Source: Candidatus Dietzia intestinipullorum
GTDB taxonomy: Bacteria > Actinomycetota > Actinomycetes > Mycobacteriales > Mycobacteriaceae
Length of the DNA: 64,000 bases
NCBI GenBank assembly: GCA_019119635.1
Contig: DWWP01000029.1
Span: forward strand, 1-64,000
Reading direction: 5' to 3'
Shown here: positions 56,653 through 64,000 of the stretch, piece after piece
How positions within the stretch are numbered: the first letter of the stretch is position 1
Layout of the letters: every line of letters starts with the position of its first letter
Made by a program: the position numbers and the translations under genes
The notes under the pieces: generated by a model
The model's input: the letters and a program-made list of their open reading frames with translations, nothing else
What the model was told of the DNA's origin: nothing
Databases searched by the model: none

Positions 56653-57174
56653 GTGAACACCGACGCCCCCTCCGACACGGTCGACCCCGACACCAGGACC
56701 CGCACGTACACCTGGCCCGAGCCGCCCGCCGACGGCGGCCACAACACCGCGAGCGCGGGCCTGCCGGCGCTGCAGGCGATGATCGCCGGCGAGCGGCCCC
56801 TGTCCCCCGCCGCGTACACGCTCGGTCTGCGGGCGACGTCCGCCGAGGAGGGGCTGATCGTCATGACCGCGACGCCCGCCGAGTGGGCGCTCAACAACGG
56901 GGGCACCGTCCACGGCGGGATCGTCTCCGGCTGGGTGGACTCGGCGCTCGGGTACGCGACCGCGTCGGTCGTCGAGGAGGGCGTGGGCTTCAACACCCTC
57001 GACCTGACCGTCCGCTACATCCGCGCTCTCCGCCCGGACCGCACCCCGGCCACGATCCGGGCGGAGGTCGAGCACGCCGGGCGGACGACCTCCGTGGTGC
57101 AGGTCAAGGTGATCGACTCGGAAGGCCGCACGTGCGCCAGCGCGAGCGGCGTCATGGTGCTGTTCCGGCCCTGA
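56653..57174 (+). CDS. PaaI-family hotdog thioesterase
   Basis: A 173-aa protein with the hotdog signature ALNNGGTVHGGIVSGWVDSALGYA (His and Gly helix cap of the 4HBT/PaaI family) and TLDLTVRYIRALRP. It probably hydrolyses acyl-CoA or phenylacetyl-type thioesters. It ends 13 bp before the convergent serS gene. Confidence 0.8.
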   Translation: MNTDAPSDTVDPDTRTRTYTWPEPPADGGHNTASAGLPALQAMIAGERPLSPAAYTLGLRATSAEEGLIVMTATPAEWALNNGGTVHGGIVSGWVDSALGYATASVVEEGVGFNTLDLTVRYIRALRPDRTPATIRAEVEHAGRTTSVVQVKVIDSEGRTCASASGVMVLFRP

Positions 57175-57187
57175 GTCCGGGCACCGC

Positions 57188-58450
57188 TCAGCGCGACGGT
57201 TCGAGCACGTCCTTGCCCACGAACGGCCGCAGCGCCTCGGGCACCACCACGGAGCCGTCGGCCTGCTGGTGGTTCTCGAGGATCGCCACCAGCCAGCGGG
57301 TGGTGGCCAGCGTGCCGTTGAGCGTGGCGGCGGTCTGGGGCTTGCCGTCGGCGTCGCGGTAGCGCACCCCCAGACGGCGGGCCTGGAAGGTCGTGCAGTT
57401 GGAGGTCGACGTGAGCTCGCGGTAGGTGCCCTGGGTGGGGACCCACGCCTCGCAGTCGTACTTGCGGGCCGCCGAGGAACCGAGGTCGCCGCCGGCGATG
57501 TCGATCACGCGGAACGGCAGCCCCATGGCCTGCAGCATCTCCTTCTCGAAGCCCAGCAGACGCTGGTGCTCCGCGGGCGCCTCCTCCGGCGTGCACCAGG
57601 AGAACATCTCGACCTTGTCGAACTGGTGCACGCGGATGATGCCGCGGGTGTCCTTACCGTGCGAGCCCGCCTCGCGGCGGAAGCAGGAGGACCAGCCGCA
57701 GTAGCGTTTGGGCCCCTCCGACAGGTCCAGGATCTCGCCCTGGTGATAGCCGGCGAGCGCGACCTCCGACGTGCCCACGAGGTAGAGGTCGTCGTCCGGC
57801 AGGTGGTAGATCTCGTCCGAGTGCGCGCCGAGGAAGCCGGTGCCCTGCATGATCTCGGGGCGCACGAGTACCGGCGGGATCATGAGCGTGAAGCCGTGGG
57901 CCCGCGCCTTCTGGGCGGCCAGCTGCAGCATGCCGAGCTGGAGCAGGGCGCCGTCGCCGGTGAGGAAGTAGAACCGCGCGCCCGAGACCTTGGCCCCGCG
58001 CTCCATGTCCAGCAGGCCCAGGCTCTCGCCCAGCTCCAGGTGGTCCTTCGGCTCGAAGTCGAACGTCGGCGCCTGCCCGATCCTCTCGATCTCCACGAAG
58101 TCGTCCTCGCCGCCGGCGGGGGTGCCCTCTTCGACGACGTTGGACAGCAGCCGCTGCAGCCGGTCGACCTCGGCCGCGGCCGTCTTCTCCGACTCCTCGG
58201 CATCCTTGACGGCCTGCTTGAGCGCCCCGGCGGACTCGAGCAGCGCGGGGCGCTCCTCGGGGGAGGCCTGTCCGACCTTCTTGCCGTGCGCCTTCTGCTC
58301 GGCGCGCGCGGTGTCCGCGGCGGCGATCGACGAGCGGCGGGACTCGTCCGCGGCGAGGAGCTGGTCGACCAGCGACGGGTCCTCCCCGCGGGTGCGCTGG
58401 GACCCGCGTACGACGTCGGGGTTCTCGCGGAGCAGCTTGAGATCGATCAC
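57188..58450 (-). CDS. serS: seryl-tRNA synthetase
   Basis: A 420-aa class II synthetase. The N-terminal coiled coil (residues ~30-105, rich in Ala/Glu/Lys) binds the long variable arm of tRNA-Ser. The core has [15 protein letters not shown] (motif with Ser-binding Thr/Glu), motif 2 [28 protein letters not shown], and motif 3 [20 protein letters not shown]. The GTG at 58450 starts [12 protein letters not shown], the usual N-terminus, with TAGGCT 7 nt upstream. Same position as Rv3834c. Confidence 0.97.
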   Translation of the reverse strand: MIDLKLLRENPDVVRGSQRTRGEDPSLVDQLLAADESRRSSIAAADTARAEQKAHGKKVGQASPEERPALLESAGALKQAVKDAEESEKTAAAEVDRLQRLLSNVVEEGTPAGGEDDFVEIERIGQAPTFDFEPKDHLELGESLGLLDMERGAKVSGARFYFLTGDGALLQLGMLQLAAQKARAHGFTLMIPPVLVRPEIMQGTGFLGAHSDEIYHLPDDDLYLVGTSEVALAGYHQGEILDLSEGPKRYCGWSSCFRREAGSHGKDTRGIIRVHQFDKVEMFSWCTPEEAPAEHQRLLGFEKEMLQAMGLPFRVIDIAGGDLGSSAARKYDCEAWVPTQGTYRELTSTSNCTTFQARRLGVRYRDADGKPQTAATLNGTLATTRWLVAILENHQQADGSVVVPEALRPFVGKDVLEPSR

Positions 58451-58457
58451 GGCGACC

Positions 58458-58463
58458 AGCCTA
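58458..58463 (-). promoter_or_regulatory. -10 box (TAGGCT) of serS
   Basis: On the complement, TAGGCT ends 7 nt before the GTG at 58450. Confidence 0.45.
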
Positions 58464-58498
58464 GCGGCCCCGCCCGGCCTCCCCGCCGGCAGTCGATA

Positions 58499-58942
58499 TC
58501 ACGTGTCGAAGAGCTCGAGGAAGGCGTGCTTCTCGAACATCCGGGCCGCGTCCACCGCGGACGGGACGCCCGCCGCCGGGTCGGCGCCCGCCTCGAACAG
58601 GACGCGGACCACCTCCCCGTAGCCCTTGAAGACCGCGCCGGCGAGCGGGGTCTGGCCGCGGTCGTTGGCCCTGTCCGGATCCGCGCCACGGTCGAGGAGG
58701 GCCCGCACCGTGTCCGGGTGCCCGTTGTAGGCGGCGAGCATGAGGAACGCGTCGCCGCGCTCGTTGGTGAGGTCGGCGCTCACGCCGGCGTCCACATACG
58801 CGGCCAGGCGTTCGGTCCCGCCCTCGCGCGCCAGCTGGAACAGCATCTGCGCGAACTCGAGGACCTCGTCGTCCACGCCCTCTCGGGGGGTCCGGGTGCC
58901 GCCGTCCCGCCCCGGCGCCTCGTCGTGACTCTGTCCGCTCAT
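58499..58942 (-). CDS. ankyrin-repeat protein
   Basis: A 147-aa cytoplasmic protein with about three ankyrin repeats: VDAGVSADLTNERGDAFLMLAAYNGH, LLDRGADPDRANDRGQTPLAGAVFKGY and LFEAGADPAAGVPSAVDAARM. Such modules bind other proteins. It is inserted between serS and the septum-formation gene relative to M. tuberculosis. ATG 58942 is preceded by a -10 box 7 nt upstream. Confidence 0.85.
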   Translation of the reverse strand: MSGQSHDEAPGRDGGTRTPREGVDDEVLEFAQMLFQLAREGGTERLAAYVDAGVSADLTNERGDAFLMLAAYNGHPDTVRALLDRGADPDRANDRGQTPLAGAVFKGYGEVVRVLFEAGADPAAGVPSAVDAARMFEKHAFLELFDT

Positions 58943-58949
58943 GCCCCGA

Positions 58950-58955
58950 ATCCTA
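58950..58955 (-). promoter_or_regulatory. -10 box (TAGGAT) of the ankyrin-repeat gene
   Basis: On the complement, TAGGAT ends 7 nt before the ATG at 58942, within the 37-bp gap to the divergent septum-formation gene. Confidence 0.45.
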
Positions 58956-58979
58956 TCGGGAGGGCGAGTTTGCGGCATC

Positions 58980-60095
58980 ATGGTTGCGATGACTCCTTCT
59001 CCCCGATCCCGTCCACGGAGTCGGTCCCTCCTCCGGTCCCGTGGCGCGGTGGCGACCTCTCTGCTGGCGGTGCTCGCCGGCGGGGCGGTGACGGGCGGGC
59101 TCATGGCCTCGGCGATGGACGATCCGAACACGCCGGCCGCCGACCGGATCAAGGCGATCGTCCCCCAGGTCGACCCGCGCACCTTGTCCGGTCCGGCCTA
59201 CGCGGACGCCGTGCCGGGAACATGCCTGACCTGGGCCGTCGACGAGCGGGACCGCGTGACCTCATTCTCCGCCGTGGACTGCGCCGAGCCGCACCGCTTC
59301 GAGGTGGCCGGCCGGATCGACCTCGACGAGGTGCCGGGCTTCGGCAGGGACGCCCCGCTCCCGGACCAGGACGCGCTCGCCACGGTGGGGACCGACCAGT
59401 GCATGCCGATGGTCGACGGGTACACCGGCGGCAGGCAGGTCGACCCGGAGGGCCGGTTCACCGGACTCGTCGTCCCGCCGTCCGCCGAGGGCTGGGACAA
59501 GGGCGACCACGCCGTGCTGTGCGGTATCGCCGCGTCCGAGCTCGACGGCCGCTCGGCCACGTCGACGGGCCTGTTCGCGGACGCGGACCAGCACCGACGC
59601 TGGGACGTGGGGACGTGCCTGGGCTTCACCCCCGAGGGACTGCCCGGTTCGCCGGTGCCGTGCTCGGACGACCACTCGATCGAGATCGTCTCCGACCTCG
59701 AGGTGACCGGGATCCTGCCCGACGAGCCCCTGCCCCCGGAGCCGGAGGTGCAGTCCGAGTTGACCGCGGACGCCTGTCACGAGGCCGGCGCCACCTATCT
59801 CGGTGGCGCCGAGGCGCTGCGCCAGAGCACACTCATCTCGACGCTGGTCCACCCCATCTCCCCGGTCTCGTGGGAGACGGGCAGCCGCACGATCAACTGC
59901 GGGCTCATGAAGGCCAACGACGCGGGGGCGTTCTCGGTCCTCCGGGGATCCGCCCGCCAGAACGTGCTCATCGACGGCGCCGCGCCCGTCGCCCCGACCA
60001 CCACGGCGATCCCCGCGCCCGGCGCGCCCGCCGACGACGCACCCGGAGACGGCGCCGCTCCGGGTGTCGTCCCGGTCCCCGGCGGCACACCATGA
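58980..60095 (+). CDS. septum formation family membrane protein (Rv3835-like)
   Basis: A 371-aa (or 368-aa, from ATG 58989) protein with a basic N-terminus, one helix (AVATSLLAVLAGGAVTGGLMAS) and a large extracellular domain built of two Cys-containing halves: PGTCLTWAVDERD...DCAEPHRFEVAG and VGTCLGFTPEG...CSDDHSIEIV. The [CD]xxPHxxE pattern is that of the septum-formation domain found in actinobacterial envelope proteins. A Pro/Ala tail ends it. It overlaps the next gene in ATGA. The order serS / this gene / zincin equals Rv3834c-Rv3836. Confidence 0.8.
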   Translation: MVAMTPSPRSRPRSRSLLRSRGAVATSLLAVLAGGAVTGGLMASAMDDPNTPAADRIKAIVPQVDPRTLSGPAYADAVPGTCLTWAVDERDRVTSFSAVDCAEPHRFEVAGRIDLDEVPGFGRDAPLPDQDALATVGTDQCMPMVDGYTGGRQVDPEGRFTGLVVPPSAEGWDKGDHAVLCGIAASELDGRSATSTGLFADADQHRRWDVGTCLGFTPEGLPGSPVPCSDDHSIEIVSDLEVTGILPDEPLPPEPEVQSELTADACHEAGATYLGGAEALRQSTLISTLVHPISPVSWETGSRTINCGLMKANDAGAFSVLRGSARQNVLIDGAAPVAPTTTAIPAPGAPADDAPGDGAAPGVVPVPGGTP

Positions 60096-60442
60096 GCATC
60101 GTCGTCGACGAGACCCGGTTCGAGACCCTCGTCGACGACGCCCTCGACTCGATCCCGGACCAGCTGTTCTCGGCCATGGACAACGTGGTGGTGCTGGTCG
60201 CCGACAGGCACCCCGAGGAGCCCGACCTGCTGGGCCTGTACGAGGGGGTCGCGCTCACCGAACGCGACACCACCTATTCCGGGTTCCTCCCGGACACCAT
60301 CACGATCTTCCGCGGAGCGCTCTGCGATTTCTGCTCGACCGAGGAGGAGCTGGTGCACGAGGTCGCGGTGACCGTCATCCACGAGATCGCGCACCACTTC
60401 GGCATCTCCGAGCACACGCTCCACGAGTTGGGTTGGGGCTGA
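60092..60442 (+). CDS. zincin-like metallopeptidase family protein (Rv3836-like)
   Basis: A 116-aa protein of the metallopeptidase/DUF1025 type. The HExxH motif (HEIAH, His97 and His101 with Glu98) is followed by HFGISEHTLHELG, giving a possible third ligand. The family is widespread but without a proven substrate. The ATG overlaps the stop of the septum-formation gene by 4 bp, so the two proteins may work together. Confidence 0.85.
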   Translation: MSIVVDETRFETLVDDALDSIPDQLFSAMDNVVVLVADRHPEEPDLLGLYEGVALTERDTTYSGFLPDTITIFRGALCDFCSTEEELVHEVAVTVIHEIAHHFGISEHTLHELGWG

Positions 60443-60467
60443 ACCGCCCCCACGGCCCCGCGTCCGG

Positions 60468-61100
60468 TCAGAACACCGGCGGTCCGGGATGGTCGCCCCA
60501 CCGCGAGCAGGACCAGCCGCCACCGTCCGGCACGAGTTCGATCACCCCGCAGTTGGGCATCGAGTTGTCGAGCGCCCACTGCGAGGGCACGGCCCCGGCG
60601 AACACGGCGATCATCCGCATGAGCGTGCCGTGGACCACCAGCACCACGTCGGTGCCGTTGTCGAGGTGGCCGGCCCGCAGCTCGGAGATCACCGGCATGG
60701 CCCGCTCCCGCACATCGAGCGCGCTCTCGCCGCCGGGCAGGCACGAATCGAGTCCGCCCTCGGCCAGCCAGTCCCGGACCACCCGGTGGTAGGCGAGCAT
60801 GGCCTCGGAGTCGGTCCGCATCTCGAACTCACCCGCCTGCACCTCGTAGAGCCCCGGCACGGGCTGCGTGGGCAACGCCATCTCGTCGGCGACGAGGCCG
60901 GCCGTCTCGCGCGCCCGGGCGGCCTCCGAGCTCAGGACCACCGACGGCGCGATGCCCGATCCCGCGAGTTCCTCGCCCACGAGTCGCGCCTGCTCGCGGC
61001 CGAGCCCCGTCAGGGGCGCGCCGGGCAGCGCGGTGTCGAGCGCGCCGGCCACGTTGGACGGGGTCTGCCCGTGGCGCACCAGGTGCAGTCGTGCGCTCAT
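60468..61100 (-). CDS. histidine phosphatase / phosphoglycerate mutase family protein (Rv3837c-like)
   Basis: A 210-aa enzyme with the RHG motif LVRHGQTPSNV, the second-half Glu in GLYEVQAGEFE and the VVLVVHGTLMR histidine. Members are acid phosphatases or mutases; the reaction is not predictable. ATG 61100 overlaps the pheA stop by 4 bp, so it is co-translated with prephenate dehydratase, as in M. tuberculosis. Confidence 0.88.
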   Translation of the reverse strand: MSARLHLVRHGQTPSNVAGALDTALPGAPLTGLGREQARLVGEELAGSGIAPSVVLSSEAARARETAGLVADEMALPTQPVPGLYEVQAGEFEMRTDSEAMLAYHRVVRDWLAEGGLDSCLPGGESALDVRERAMPVISELRAGHLDNGTDVVLVVHGTLMRMIAVFAGAVPSQWALDNSMPNCGVIELVPDGGGWSCSRWGDHPGPPVF

Positions 61101-62029
61101 CGCACGTCCTGCCCGCGGCGGATCGCCTCGACCCAGTCGAGGGCCCCGGCCGGGTCCGGTGGTGCCGAGCCGGCGCCGGACTCCGCCTCGGTGGGCCACG
61201 AGCCGAGGAAGCGCAGGCTCGCCGTCCGGCGGTGGAGCGACGCCAGCGCCGACGCCACCACCGTGTCGTCCACGTGCCCCACGAGATCCACGTGGAACAG
61301 GTAGGTGAAGCGTTCGACCCGCGTGGGCCGCGACTCGATGCGGGTGAGGTCGATGCCCCGGATCGAGAGTTCGGTGAGTGCCTGCACCAGCGAGTTGGGT
61401 TCGTGCGGGAGGCCGAACACCACGGCCGTCCGGTCGGATCCGGTGCGCGCCGGCGGCGGAGCGGGGCGCCCCACCAGCACGAATCGCGTTCGCGCGCCGT
61501 CGACGTCGGCGACGTTCTCGGCCAGCGGGACCAGCCCGGTGATCTCCCCCGCGCGGGCGGGGGCCGCCGCGGCGTCAGCCGTGCCCCCGGCCACCTCCTC
61601 GGCGCCGGCCGCCGTGGAGGCGGTGGTCTCGATCCTCGCCTGCGGCAGGTGCTCGGACACCCAGTGCCGTACCTGCGCGGCCGCGATCGGGTGCGTCCGC
61701 AGGACCCGCACGTCCCCGGCGGCGGTGCCGGGCCGCACGAGAACGGAGAACACCACGTCGAGCTCCGTCTCGGCGAAGATCTGCAGTCGCGTCCCCACGG
61801 CGAGCGCGTCGCTGGTCGGGTTGACGGTGCCGTCGACCGAGTTCTCGAACGGCACACACGCGAAGTCGACGTCACCCGAGCGGACCAGGGAGAGCGCCTC
61901 GTCCGGCGAGCCGACCGGGACCGCGTCCGCGCCGTCGAGCAGGGCGGAGGTCCGCGCGTCGGCGCGGAGCCGCTGCAGAGCGGCGTCGTTGAATGTTCCG
62001 GGGGGACCGAGGAAGGCGACGGAGACCAC
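61097..62029 (-). CDS. pheA: prephenate dehydratase
   Basis: A 310-aa monofunctional enzyme that converts prephenate to phenylpyruvate for phenylalanine synthesis. The catalytic domain begins VAFLGPPGTFND and contains FENSVDGTVNPTSDAL and THPIAAAQ. The C-terminal ACT domain (GLPHEPNSLVQALTELSIRGIDLTRIESRP) gives feedback control by phenylalanine. The GTG at 62029 is chosen from the -10 box 7 nt upstream, which overlaps the stop codon of the preceding gene. Confidence 0.93.
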   Translation of the reverse strand: MVSVAFLGPPGTFNDAALQRLRADARTSALLDGADAVPVGSPDEALSLVRSGDVDFACVPFENSVDGTVNPTSDALAVGTRLQIFAETELDVVFSVLVRPGTAAGDVRVLRTHPIAAAQVRHWVSEHLPQARIETTASTAAGAEEVAGGTADAAAAPARAGEITGLVPLAENVADVDGARTRFVLVGRPAPPPARTGSDRTAVVFGLPHEPNSLVQALTELSIRGIDLTRIESRPTRVERFTYLFHVDLVGHVDDTVVASALASLHRRTASLRFLGSWPTEAESGAGSAPPDPAGALDWVEAIRRGQDVR

Positions 62030-62036
62030 GACGACG

Positions 62037-62042
62037 AGCCTA
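62037..62042 (-). promoter_or_regulatory. -10 box (TAGGCT) of pheA, overlapping an upstream stop codon
   Basis: On the complement, TAGGCT ends 7 nt before the GTG at 62029. Its TAG is the stop codon of the 183-aa gene. Confidence 0.45.
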
Positions 62043-62591
62043 GCCAGCGTTCCCGCTCGGCGCGCTCCCCGCGAGGTCGGCCACCACGCGGTCGACGTCG
62101 GCGGCGGGGACGGCCACACACGTCACCACGTCCCGGACCGCCTCCCGCGCCGACCGGTTGAGCCCCAGCAGCGCCCCCGGGTCGGGATTCGACAGCGCGG
62201 CGCGGACGTCCCGACCCGTCATGGCGGCGACCGCCCCGGCGAGCAGGGCCCACACCTGTCCGGCATCGGCGGCCCGCGGGACCAGCCCCGAGCCGAATCC
62301 CACGCCGGAGTGTGCGGCCGCGATCAGCATCTGCACGAGCTGCTCGCCCGCGGCATCGTCGTCGGCCAGCCCCGGGGCCACGTCGACGAGCGCCGGGGTG
62401 CCGTCGGCGAGCACCGTCGCCACGGCGTCGAGCGAGGGCAGGCCGAGGTCCGGATCCGACCGGACGGGGACCGGGGCGGGGGCGGACCACCGGGCCAGGG
62501 TGGCGGCCAGGTCGGCCTCGGCCGCCACGAGATCCTCCACCAGATCCGGCCTGGCGGGCCCCCGCGACAGCAGTTCGAGTGACACCGTCAT
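62040..62591 (-). CDS. protein of unknown function, 183 aa
   Basis: A cytoplasmic, Ala/Asp/Val-rich protein without signal peptide or membrane helix. Visible segments are LELLSRGPARPDLVEDLVAA, TLARWSAPAPVPV, PALVDVAPGLADDDAAGEQL and DVVTCVAVPAADVDRVVADL. No motif identifies a family. ATG 62591 is preferred to a GTG two codons earlier because a -10 box lies 7 nt upstream. It probably reads into pheA, which also has its own promoter. Confidence 0.65.
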   Translation of the reverse strand: MTVSLELLSRGPARPDLVEDLVAAEADLAATLARWSAPAPVPVRSDPDLGLPSLDAVATVLADGTPALVDVAPGLADDDAAGEQLVQMLIAAAHSGVGFGSGLVPRAADAGQVWALLAGAVAAMTGRDVRAALSNPDPGALLGLNRSAREAVRDVVTCVAVPAADVDRVVADLAGSAPSGNAG

Positions 62592-62598
62592 GCCCACA

Positions 62599-62604
62599 GG
62601 TCTA
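62599..62604 (-). promoter_or_regulatory. -10 box (TAGACC) of the 183-aa gene
   Basis: On the complement, TAGACC ends 7 nt before the ATG at 62591. The final C departs from TANNNT, so support is moderate. Confidence 0.3.
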
Positions 62605-62619
62605 CACCCACCGCGTTGC

Positions 62620-62625
62620 TAGTGT
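62620..62625 (+). promoter_or_regulatory. -10 box (TAGTGT) of the 222-aa membrane protein
   Basis: TAGTGT ends 8 nt before the ATG at 62634; divergent from the 183-aa gene. Confidence 0.4.
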
Positions 62626-62633
62626 TTGCACTG

Positions 62634-63302
62634 ATGGGTCCCGACTCCGACGACGTCCCCGACGTCCCCGACGTCCCCGACGCCAACCGCCTCACCCCCG
62701 AGGAGCGGCGCGGTCCGCGCACCCTGCAGGTGGCCCTGTTCCTGCTGGCCGCGCTGCTGTTGGTGTCCGTCGCGACCAACCCGGCGGCGGTCCTGCCGAG
62801 GGACTCGACCCTGGCCGGCGACCATCACCTCGACGAGGAGTCGGGCCTGGAGATCGCCGTCCCGGTGGGGTGGCGGGTCAAGTCCGGCCCGGATTTCGGC
62901 TCGGTCGAGATGGTGCCGACGGGCTCCAGTGGCAGTCACGGGACCCGGATCCTCGCCGGCAGGCTCGAACCCGGCAACGCCGCCGCCGCGATCGACGATG
63001 ACCGTCAGGCGGCGATCACCCTGGCCGAGACGGTCCAGCAGTACGTCCTGCAGGTGGACGGCACACGCGACGAGCAGCGCACGGCGGAGGTCCGGAACGA
63101 GGCGGGCGGGGGCCGGTCGATCTCGTACATCGTGGTCCCCTCCGTGCTGCACCAGGAGGACGAGGGCGGTCTGGTCTACACCGCGGTCTTCGGGGAGGGC
63201 GACGAGCGTTGGTGGCTCGCCTACCTGACCGATACCCAGCGCTCGGCCCCCGGTTCCCCGTGGGTGGACCGGATCGTCAACGACATCCGGCTCGCCGGGT
63301 GA
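62634..63302 (+). CDS. membrane-anchored protein of unknown function, 222 aa
   Basis: The N-terminus has a triple DVP repeat (DDVPDVPDVPDA), then one helix (TLQVALFLLAALLLVSVATNP) and an extracellular domain: SGLEIAVPVGWRVKSG, GTRILAGRL, RSISYIVVPSVL, and near the end WWLAYLTDTQ. The domain looks like the PsbP/LpqN-type lipid-binding fold of actinobacterial secreted proteins, but this is only a resemblance. It overlaps the next gene in GTGA. Confidence 0.65.
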   Translation: MGPDSDDVPDVPDVPDANRLTPEERRGPRTLQVALFLLAALLLVSVATNPAAVLPRDSTLAGDHHLDEESGLEIAVPVGWRVKSGPDFGSVEMVPTGSSGSHGTRILAGRLEPGNAAAAIDDDRQAAITLAETVQQYVLQVDGTRDEQRTAEVRNEAGGGRSISYIVVPSVLHQEDEGGLVYTAVFGEGDERWWLAYLTDTQRSAPGSPWVDRIVNDIRLAG

Positions 63303-64000
63303 GCGCCGAGGCCCGCGGGACCCGGTGGTCGCGGATCTCCCCGGTGCGGGCCGTGCGCTCGGCGTTCGCCCACTACACTGCCCGGTTCGACCCGGTCACG
63401 GACCCCCGGCTCCGCCGACTGCTGATCTACGAGCTCGTCGTCGTCCTGATGGTGACCTTCGGCCTCTCGGGCCTCTATTCGGTCCTCGACCTGGTCTCCG
63501 CGCTCCTCGTCCCGGAGCCGCTGGCCGACCAGACCGCCACCCTCAACGCCGCCCGGTCGACCCACACCTGGCTGGACCTGGCCTATCAGCTCCTCGGGGT
63601 GGCCCGGCTCCTCGCCTGGGCGCTGCTGCCGCTGGTGCTGCTCGCGCACACCGGGGTCGGCCCGCGGCTCGTGGGACTGGCCCGGGACCGGCCGTGGCGG
63701 CAGGCGGGCCGGGCCCTGCTGCTCACCGCCGTCATCGGGATCCCCGGGCTCGCCCTCTACCTGGGCGCGGTCGCCGCCGGGGTCAACCTCCAGGTCGCGG
63801 CGTCCGGCCTCACGGAGACCTGGTGGCGGCCCGTGGTGTTGGTGCTCTCGGCGGTCGGCAACGGCGCCGCGGAGGAGATCCTCGTGGTGGGCTACCTCCT
63901 GGTGCGGCTGCGGCAGATCGGCGTCCCGCCCGCCCTCGCGCTCGCCGGCACCGCCCTCCTGCGGGGCTCGTACCACCTCTACCAGGGCTTCGGCGGAGGG
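63299..64000 (+). CDS. CPBP-family intramembrane metalloprotease, 3' end beyond the window
   Basis: A frame of 234 codons is open to the window edge, starting at the GTG that overlaps the preceding TGA. It has at least five hydrophobic helices (LLIYELVVVLMVTFGLSGLY, LLAWALLPLVLLA, LLLTAVIGIPGLALYLGAV). The CPBP glutamate pair is Glu192-Glu193 in AAEEILVVGYLLVRL, followed by LRGSYHLYQGFGG with the His. Family members cleave prenyl or signal peptides within the membrane or serve as immunity factors. The usual EExxxR is changed to EEILVVGY. The gene is partial. Confidence 0.8.
   Translation, partial: MSAEARGTRWSRISPVRAVRSAFAHYTARFDPVTDPRLRRLLIYELVVVLMVTFGLSGLYSVLDLVSALLVPEPLADQTATLNAARSTHTWLDLAYQLLGVARLLAWALLPLVLLAHTGVGPRLVGLARDRPWRQAGRALLLTAVIGIPGLALYLGAVAAGVNLQVAASGLTETWWRPVVLVLSAVGNGAAEEILVVGYLLVRLRQIGVPPALALAGTALLRGSYHLYQGFGGG

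Noticed and set aside
57269-60442. 1057-codon open frame on the plus strand through serS
   Set aside because: Only its last 117 codons (from ATG 60092) encode a real protein. The rest is antisense to serS and the ankyrin gene.

Overview
The window looks like chromosome of a very GC-rich, mycolic-acid-forming actinobacterium (order Mycobacteriales). It carries, almost without interruption, the genes that build the mycolyl-arabinogalactan layer: decaprenyl-phospho-arabinose synthesis, galactan and arabinan polymerisation, mycolate condensation and mycolyl transfer. Gene order follows the Mycobacterium tuberculosis Rv3777-Rv3838c block. The presence of two emb genes, LGFP-repeat proteins and a DUF5129 protein suggests a Dietzia-like genus, but that genus call is inference.

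Layout. 1-5.9 kb: tRNA-Ser(UGA), a PIG3-type quinone oxidoreductase, a nitronate monooxygenase-PadR operon with a palindromic operator, a frameshifted small membrane protein, and a polysaccharide pyruvyl transferase coupled to an MDR reductase. 5.9-8.7 kb: Wzm/Wzt galactan exporter and GlfT1. 8.8-11.5 kb: accessory genes (TIGR03086 protein, orphan 3Fe-4S ferredoxin, DUF4442 hotdog-like protein, AbiEi/DUF559-like protein). 11.6-16.1 kb: an operon of GtrA, a GT-C-like membrane protein and a second GlfT2-like galactofuranosyltransferase. 16.5-18.7 kb: small or secreted proteins and a secreted lipase. 18.7-29.7 kb: dprE1, dprE2, aftA, emb, emb. 30-40.4 kb: accD4, pks13, fadD32, a cutinase-like protein and a DUF732-like lipoprotein. 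40.4-43.7 kb: two mycolyltransferases. 43.9-52.4 kb: aftB, ubiA, PAP2 phosphatase, glfT2, DUF5129, glf. 52.8-64 kb: LGFP amidase, HAD phosphatase, PlsC acyltransferase, thioesterase, serS, ankyrin protein, septum-formation protein, zincin, phosphoglycerate-mutase-family protein, pheA, two uncharacterised proteins and a CPBP protease cut by the window end.

How it works together. UbiA and the PAP2 phosphatase make decaprenyl-phospho-ribose, and DprE1/DprE2 epimerise it to the arabinose donor. Glf makes UDP-galactofuranose; GlfT1 and GlfT2 build the galactan; Wzm/Wzt probably flip it. AftA, the two Emb proteins and AftB add arabinan. FadD32-Pks13-AccD4 make mycolate, and the Ag85-type enzymes attach it.

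Main observations: DprE1 has Thr where benzothiazinone-sensitive enzymes have the reactive Cys387. A GlfT2 paralogue keeps the catalytic residues with the same spacing as the canonical copy. A pyruvyl transferase lies divergent from the glycan exporter. A family of inverted repeats sits in gaps of the cell-wall operons, one of them apparently inside the GlfT1 reading frame. At least eighteen start codons lie 6-8 nt after a TANNNT -10 box, which suggests widespread leaderless transcription. One membrane-protein gene is frameshifted.
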